A stretch of DNA of 64,000 nucleotides. It comes from Actinopolymorpha alba DSM 45243 (GTDB lineage Bacteria; Actinomycetota; Actinomycetes; Propionibacteriales; Actinopolymorphaceae). This document shows, in pieces, positions 59,865 through 64,000 of the stretch. The stretch's first letter is position 1. Every line of letters begins with the position of its first letter. The stretch is from assembly GCF_000373925.1 (NCBI RefSeq), contig NZ_KB892749.1, positions 47,353 to 111,352 on the forward strand, read 5' to 3'. The position numbers and the translations under genes were made by a program. A model generated the notes under the pieces. It made no database searches and was not told the DNA's origin. It saw only the letters and a list, made by a program, of their open reading frames with translations.

Positions 59865-62800
59865 GGGGTCACCTGCCCGCCCTCGGTGTGGATGGGGCAG
59901 GAACGGCGGACGACACACACGCCACACCAGCGGTTCTCGCTCGCGTCGAACGTCGCGCCGGCCATGCCCTCGGCGGTCTCGCGGACCAGGCGTTCGGCCC
60001 AGGCCGGATCCTCGGCTTCTGCCAGCGGCGGTTGGTGCTGCTCGGACACCTTGGCGCCGCTCCCGAGCTGGACGAGGACCGCCCCGCCCGAGCGGCCGGT
60101 AGGGCCTTCCGGCGGCTCTGTGGCACTGCCCGCGTCACCCTCGCCCGCGCCAGCGTTCCCTTCGCCCGCGTCCCTTGCGCCAGCGTTCCCTTCGCCCGCG
60201 TCCCTTGCGCCGGCGTCGGCTTCTTGCGGACCGCCACTCTCGCGTGGATCGGCTCCCGCCGAGCCGGCGAAGGCGCCCCGCTCCACCGCGAGTTGGTACG
60301 CCCCGAGCTGCGGGTGTTCCGCCAGCTCCGCCGCCGCCGGCTTGCTCCGGCCGGTCTTGAGGTCGACCACGACGAGGCGGCCATCGGCGTCGCGTTCGAG
60401 CCGGTCGACGCGTCCGGTGAGCCGGGCCCGGCCGACCTCCACCTCGAACGCCTCCTCGGCCGTGACGTACGCCCGCGGGTTGCTCCTCAGCCAGGTTGCC
60501 AGGCGTTCGACCACGGCCTCCGCCTGGTCGTGCTGCTTGCGCGCGTACCAGCCAGTGCCGAGGTCGAGACGGCTCCAGCGGTCCTCGAACGCGGGAAGGA
60601 TCGCGTCGGGCTCGATCGCCCCGACTGCGACCTCGAACGCGAGCCCGTGTACGAGCGTGCCGACGCCCTGGCTCAGCGCATCACCGGCGGTGCCGCCACA
60701 GCTTTCGAGCAGCCAGCGCAACGCGCAGCGGGTGAACGCCTCCACCTTGCTCGGTGAGACCCGGACCTGTTCGTCCAGCGCGCGCAGGGGCTGGTCGTCA
60801 GACAGCGGGGCGACGGCGTACCACTCGCTCGGGTCCGCGCCACGGACGCGGGCCGCAGCCAGTCGGGCGAGCTGGTGGGCGGCGGCCATCCGTCGCGGGT
60901 CGGCAGAGGCGTTCGCTGGGGCTTCGTCGTTCGTTGGGCCACTGCCATTCGCTGGGGCTTCGTCGTTCGTTGGGCCACTGCCATTCGCTGGGGCTTCGTC
61001 GTTCGCTGGGCCATCGCCGTTCGCTGGCGCCGCGGCGGGTTCGCACACGACCGAACGCAACTCAGCCACGACCGCCGCCAACTCCAGACCGCGGGGCACG
61101 CGGGTGAACGGGCGTTCGTCGCCCGGACCGGTCCAGGGTGCGATCTCGTCCAGGAAACGGGAGGGATGGGCTTCCTCGCTCGACACCGCCGTGACGATGA
61201 GCCGCCGGCGAGCCCGGGTGACGGCGACGTAGAAGAGTCGGCGTTCCTCGGCCAGCAGATGGCTCACCGTCATCACCGGGGACGGATCACGCCCGGCGAC
61301 CAGGTCGACGAGGAACTCCGACCCGAGCAGCGAACCCCGCAGCCGCAGGTCGGGCCACCCGCCTTCCTGAACACCGGCGACCGCGACGACATCCCATTCG
61401 AGCCCCTTGGACGCGTGCGCGGTGAGCACTGCGACGGTCTCCCCTTCGGGCGCCCGTGGCGCGAGCGTGTCCGCTGGAATCTCCTGCCCGAGCAGGTGGT
61501 CGAGGAACACCGCGGGACCAGCCGCCGGCAGCCGGTCGACGAACCTCGCCACCGCGTCGAACAACGCCGTCACCGCGTCGAGGTCGCGGTCGGAGGCGGC
61601 CGAGCCGGGCCCGCCAGACGCCGCGAGCCGGGCCCACCGGTCGGCGACCCGGCTGGTCGACCACATCGCCCAGAGCACTGTCTCCGCGGTGGATCCCGAG
61701 GCCGCCACGGCCTCCCGGGCGCTGTCGAGCAGGTTGGCGATCCGCTGGGCTGGCGCGGCCGCGGTGGCTTCGAGTTGCAGGAGCGCGGCCGGCTTGTCGA
61801 GCGCCTCGACCAGCAATGCCGACGACGAGCGGCCGCCACCGGCGAGGAGTTCGTACCTGCGTAGCTCCTGTCTCAGGCGCCGCAGGGCCAGCGCGTCAGC
61901 ACCGCCGTACGGGCTCGACAACAGGTCGAGGGCAAGCTGGGCGTCGAGTTCGCGGCGTCCGGCGGCGACCTCGAGAAGGGTGAGGAGGGGGCGGACCGCG
62001 GGCTGGTCGACCAGCGGCATCTCCTCCAGGCGTACGGTCGCCGGAACGCCTGCCACGGTGAGCGCCCGCCGCAGCAGCGGGACGTACGACGCGGCCCTGA
62101 CCAGCACGGCCATCCGCGACCAGGGCACGCCGTCGACCAGGTGCGCCTCGCGCATCCGCTGGGCGACGAAGGCTGCCTCCTGGTTTTGGGAGCGGAGCAG
62201 GTGCACCTCGAGCTCCCCGGAAGGGGTGCCCTGGACCGAGCTCAGACGCCGGTGGGTCGGTGGTCCGCCGAGCCGAGCCGCCACCCGGCGCGACGCCGTG
62301 AGCAGGATTGGCCCGGCCCGCCGGCTGCGGGTCAACGCGATCACCTCCGCGTCCTGCCCGTCGACCCGCTGGAACCGGTCCGGGAACCGCCGGATCCCCT
62401 CCACCTCCGCTCCGCGGAAGGCGTAGATGGACTGGTCAGGATCACCCACCACCACGAGGTCGCGCCCCCCGCCGGCCAGCAGTCGCAGCAGGTCCTCCTG
62501 GGCGGGGTCGGCATCTTGGTACTCATCCACGAACACCACGGCGCGGCTGGCCCGCTCGCGCTCGAGGAGCTCCGGGTCGACGCGCAAGAGGTCGACAGCG
62601 GCCCGGACCAGCTCCGCGGGGTCATACGCCGGAGCCTCCGGGCGCAGGGCGGTGATCGCGGCGTACTGGCGGGCGAACCGCGCGGCCGCCACCCAGTCGT
62701 CACGCTTGTGTCGGCGCCCCAGACCGCCGAGGGCCTTGGGGTCGAGTCCGCGTTCCGCGGCCCGCAGCAGCAGGTCACGCAGCTCCTGCGCGAATCCCCG

Positions 62801-63319
62801 GGTCAGCAGCGCTGGACGCAGCCGGGCCGGCCATCCACGCGCACCGAACTCATCGACGTCCCCCTGCAGCAGGTCGCGGATCAGCAGGTCCTGCTCGGGT
62901 CCGGACAGCAGGCGAGGCATCGGCCGGTCGCGGAGCACCGCCTCACTGCGTAGCAGGCCGAACGCATAGGAATGGAAGGTGCGGGCCATCGGCTCGCGGA
63001 TGGTACGGCCGAGCCGGGCCGCGATACGGTCGCGAAGCTCCGCGGCGGCCCGGCGGCCGAACGTCAGCAGGAGGACCTGGGCGGGGTCGAGTCCGTCGTG
63101 TTCGATCCGGTGGACCGCTGCCTCGACCATGGTCGTCGTCTTGCCAGTGCCGGGGCCGGCGAGCACCAGCAGCGGACCGCCACGGTGGTGGACGACGCGT
63201 TCCTGCGCCTCGTCGAGCCGCGGGGCGCTCGTGTGGGTCGACGGGGTCAGTCGCGGTCGGCGGACCAGACGGTAGGCCGGCGTCACGGACGGGGCAGGCG
63301 ATACGGGCACGCCCCGCAT
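59861..63319 (-). CDS. adnA: AdnA-type UvrD-like helicase-nuclease
   Basis: The 1152-residue protein has Walker A GPGTGKTTTMVEAAVHRI, motif II VDEYQDADPAQEDLL, VGDPDQSIYAFRGAEVEG, LTAHASKGLEWDVVAVAGVQEGGWPDL and YVAVTRARRRL. A RecB nuclease domain follows (HGLAFEV, TGRVDRLERDADGRLVVVDLKTGRSKP), with a C-terminal cysteine cluster CGVCVVRRSCP for an iron-sulfur site. Two in-frame DNA repeats sit in linkers (60912-61028 and 60151-60210). The ATG at 63319 is one option; a GTG at 63310 is another. Confidence 0.92.
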   Translation of the reverse strand: MRGVPVSPAPSVTPAYRLVRRPRLTPSTHTSAPRLDEAQERVVHHRGGPLLVLAGPGTGKTTTMVEAAVHRIEHDGLDPAQVLLLTFGRRAAAELRDRIAARLGRTIREPMARTFHSYAFGLLRSEAVLRDRPMPRLLSGPEQDLLIRDLLQGDVDEFGARGWPARLRPALLTRGFAQELRDLLLRAAERGLDPKALGGLGRRHKRDDWVAAARFARQYAAITALRPEAPAYDPAELVRAAVDLLRVDPELLERERASRAVVFVDEYQDADPAQEDLLRLLAGGGRDLVVVGDPDQSIYAFRGAEVEGIRRFPDRFQRVDGQDAEVIALTRSRRAGPILLTASRRVAARLGGPPTHRRLSSVQGTPSGELEVHLLRSQNQEAAFVAQRMREAHLVDGVPWSRMAVLVRAASYVPLLRRALTVAGVPATVRLEEMPLVDQPAVRPLLTLLEVAAGRRELDAQLALDLLSSPYGGADALALRRLRQELRRYELLAGGGRSSSALLVEALDKPAALLQLEATAAAPAQRIANLLDSAREAVAASGSTAETVLWAMWSTSRVADRWARLAASGGPGSAASDRDLDAVTALFDAVARFVDRLPAAGPAVFLDHLLGQEIPADTLAPRAPEGETVAVLTAHASKGLEWDVVAVAGVQEGGWPDLRLRGSLLGSEFLVDLVAGRDPSPVMTVSHLLAEERRLFYVAVTRARRRLIVTAVSSEEAHPSRFLDEIAPWTGPGDERPFTRVPRGLELAAVVAELRSVVCEPAAAPANGDGPANDEAPANGSGPTNDEAPANGSGPTNDEAPANASADPRRMAAAHQLARLAAARVRGADPSEWYAVAPLSDDQPLRALDEQVRVSPSKVEAFTRCALRWLLESCGGTAGDALSQGVGTLVHGLAFEVAVGAIEPDAILPAFEDRWSRLDLGTGWYARKQHDQAEAVVERLATWLRSNPRAYVTAEEAFEVEVGRARLTGRVDRLERDADGRLVVVDLKTGRSKPAAAELAEHPQLGAYQLAVERGAFAGSAGADPRESGGPQEADAGARDAGEGNAGARDAGEGNAGAGEGDAGSATEPPEGPTGRSGGAVLVQLGSGAKVSEQHQPPLAEAEDPAWAERLVRETAEGMAGATFDASENRWCGVCVVRRSCPIHTEGGQVTP
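60151..60210. repeat. 30-bp tandem repeat inside adnA
   Basis: Two exact 30-base copies (60151-60180 and 60181-60210) encode a repeated AGARDAGEGN unit in a linker just before the last nuclease part. The length keeps the frame. Confidence 0.85.
60912..61028. repeat. 36-bp tandem repeat inside adnA
   Basis: Three copies of a 36-base unit (60912-60947, 60948-60983, 60984-61019 with few changes) plus a partial copy encode a 12-residue Asn/Ala/Pro/Glu unit (NDEAPANGSGPT) in the linker between helicase and nuclease. Confidence 0.88.
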
Positions 63320-63570
63320 TCCACCAGAAATGACCGACAGAGGAACGGCGGTCCACCCCACGACGCCCCACCGGTGATCATGTCCGTGATCATGATCTTC
63401 TTCATGAAGGGTTTCGGGATGTATGGCCCTTTCTGGCTTCATGATCATGAACGCAGGTGCCGGTGGATCTCTGAGCTGGTACAGACGGGGTCGGTCTTGG
63501 TCGCGGTATGGCCTTGTTTTGTTGGACTTTCAGGGCCGGGGTTGTCGGTGGTCGCCGCTAGTGTTCGGGT
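63320..63570. other. Non-coding gap after adnA with short palindromes
   Basis: Between the adnA start and the DUF222 relic there is no credible gene. 63376-63450 contains repeated TGATCATGATC/TTCATGA motifs forming several overlapping small palindromes. 63553-63570 carries a TAGTGT box six bases before the DUF222-relic ATG. Confidence 0.5.
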
Positions 63571-64000
63571 ATGGATCCGACCTCGACGGACGCGGGGCCG
63601 GCACCGGTTCTGGGTGTTGGTGGAGCGGTCGACCCGGATCTGGCGGACAAGGTGTTGGCGAAGAAGCTCGCCGACGAAGAGGCGAACGCTGCCCGTTTCG
63701 GTGCGAACTGTCGCTGTACGACGCCCCGGACGCTCCGGCACCTATCTTCGCGGGAAGCTCGACCCGATCGCGGCGGACCGATTCCGCACCGCCATCGAGC
63801 CCCTGTCCAAACCCCTGCCCACCACCGCGGACGGGCTGGACCCCCGAAGCGCCGCCCAGCGTCGAGGCGAGGCGTTGGACGAGCTCGTCCGCCGCTACCT
63901 CGACTCCGGAGCCTCCCCGTCGCAGGATGGGGAGAAGCCGCACATCGTTGTGACGATCACCGACGAGGATCTGGTCAACGGCACCGGGTTGGGCCGGCTG
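63571..64000 (+). pseudogene. DUF222/HNH endonuclease (13E12-type) relic, frameshifted
   Basis: An ATG six bases after TAGTGT starts MDPTSTDAGPAPVLGVGGAV, then jumps to a mid-protein DUF222 segment (VDPDLADKVLAKKLADEEANAAR), far too early for the family. The homology then continues in a second frame (CELSLYDAPDAPAP) and a third (GTYLRGKLDPIAADRFRTAI to LVNGTGLGRL at the window end). At least two frameshifts and an internal deletion make this a pseudogene. The HNH part lies beyond the window. Confidence 0.8.

Noticed and set aside
60912-61028. CRISPR-like repeat array
   Set aside because: The units are contiguous without spacers and lie in frame in adnA; no cas genes are in the window.
58611-61232. 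An 873-codon plus-strand frame opposite adnB and adnA
   Set aside because: It covers parts of two helicases with all motifs intact on the minus strand and has low-complexity Arg/Ser/Pro composition typical of shadows.

Overview
This is a high-G+C actinobacterial chromosome segment. The diagnostic genes are whiB7, a mycoredoxin, adnA/adnB, uvrD2, a UPF0182 protein, an F420-type luciferase-like oxidoreductase and a SigR-type sigma factor. The gene order at 20-42 kb and 56-63 kb (UPF0182, ylbL-type protease, moaE, DUF2342 protein, AarF/ABC1 protein, whiB7, uvrD2, mrx1, nudC, then adnB/adnA) follows the block I recall from Mycobacterium tuberculosis around Rv3193c-Rv3202c. The sugar-transport genes suggest Propionibacteriales or a relative, but that is inference. 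Many genes have a TANNNT box 6-7 bases before the start codon, so leaderless transcription is probably common.

Region 0-16.9 kb: the start of a SigR-like sigma factor with an upstream SigR-type promoter; an alpha/beta hydrolase; an SRAP protein; an archaeal-type aspartyl-tRNA synthetase behind what looks like a T-box riboswitch; a DoxX protein; ArsR/MFS pairs; aroA-rsgA; hisN; a CBS protein; a LysM-M23 cell-wall hydrolase behind a c-di-AMP (ydaO) riboswitch with a CRP-like site further upstream; and a MarR/methyltransferase pair.

Region 16.9-20.05 kb: a decayed integrative element at the initiator tRNA gene. It is bounded by a 33-base duplication of the tRNA 3' half and holds an orphan AbiEi antitoxin, a hypothetical protein, an IS5-type transposase fragment and a truncated integrase.

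Region 20-42.7 kb: mostly housekeeping synteny, with several regulatory structures: a 39-base-arm inverted repeat at 24.4 kb, a DnaA-box-like cluster and a promoter-linked structured RNA candidate at 31.1-31.5 kb, a whiB7 leader with an upstream ORF and intrinsic terminator, and a SigR-type promoter before mrx1.

Region 42.7-56.5 kb: a block that splits the conserved nudC-adnB neighbourhood. A LacI-family regulator is followed by a tightly overlapping run of a PhyH-type dioxygenase, an ABC ATPase, a divergent GroEL-like chaperonin, a cytoplasmic BNR-type beta-propeller, a Tat-lipoprotein solute-binding protein, two permeases, two more ABC ATPases and a DUF624-like membrane protein. The chaperonin lacks the catalytic aspartate equivalent to GroEL D398. 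This chaperonin plus beta-propeller plus ABC operon is the best candidate for an undescribed system.

Region 56.5-64 kb: the adnB and adnA helicase-nuclease genes, with in-frame DNA repeats in adnA, then a broken DUF222/HNH (13E12-type) gene running off the window end.
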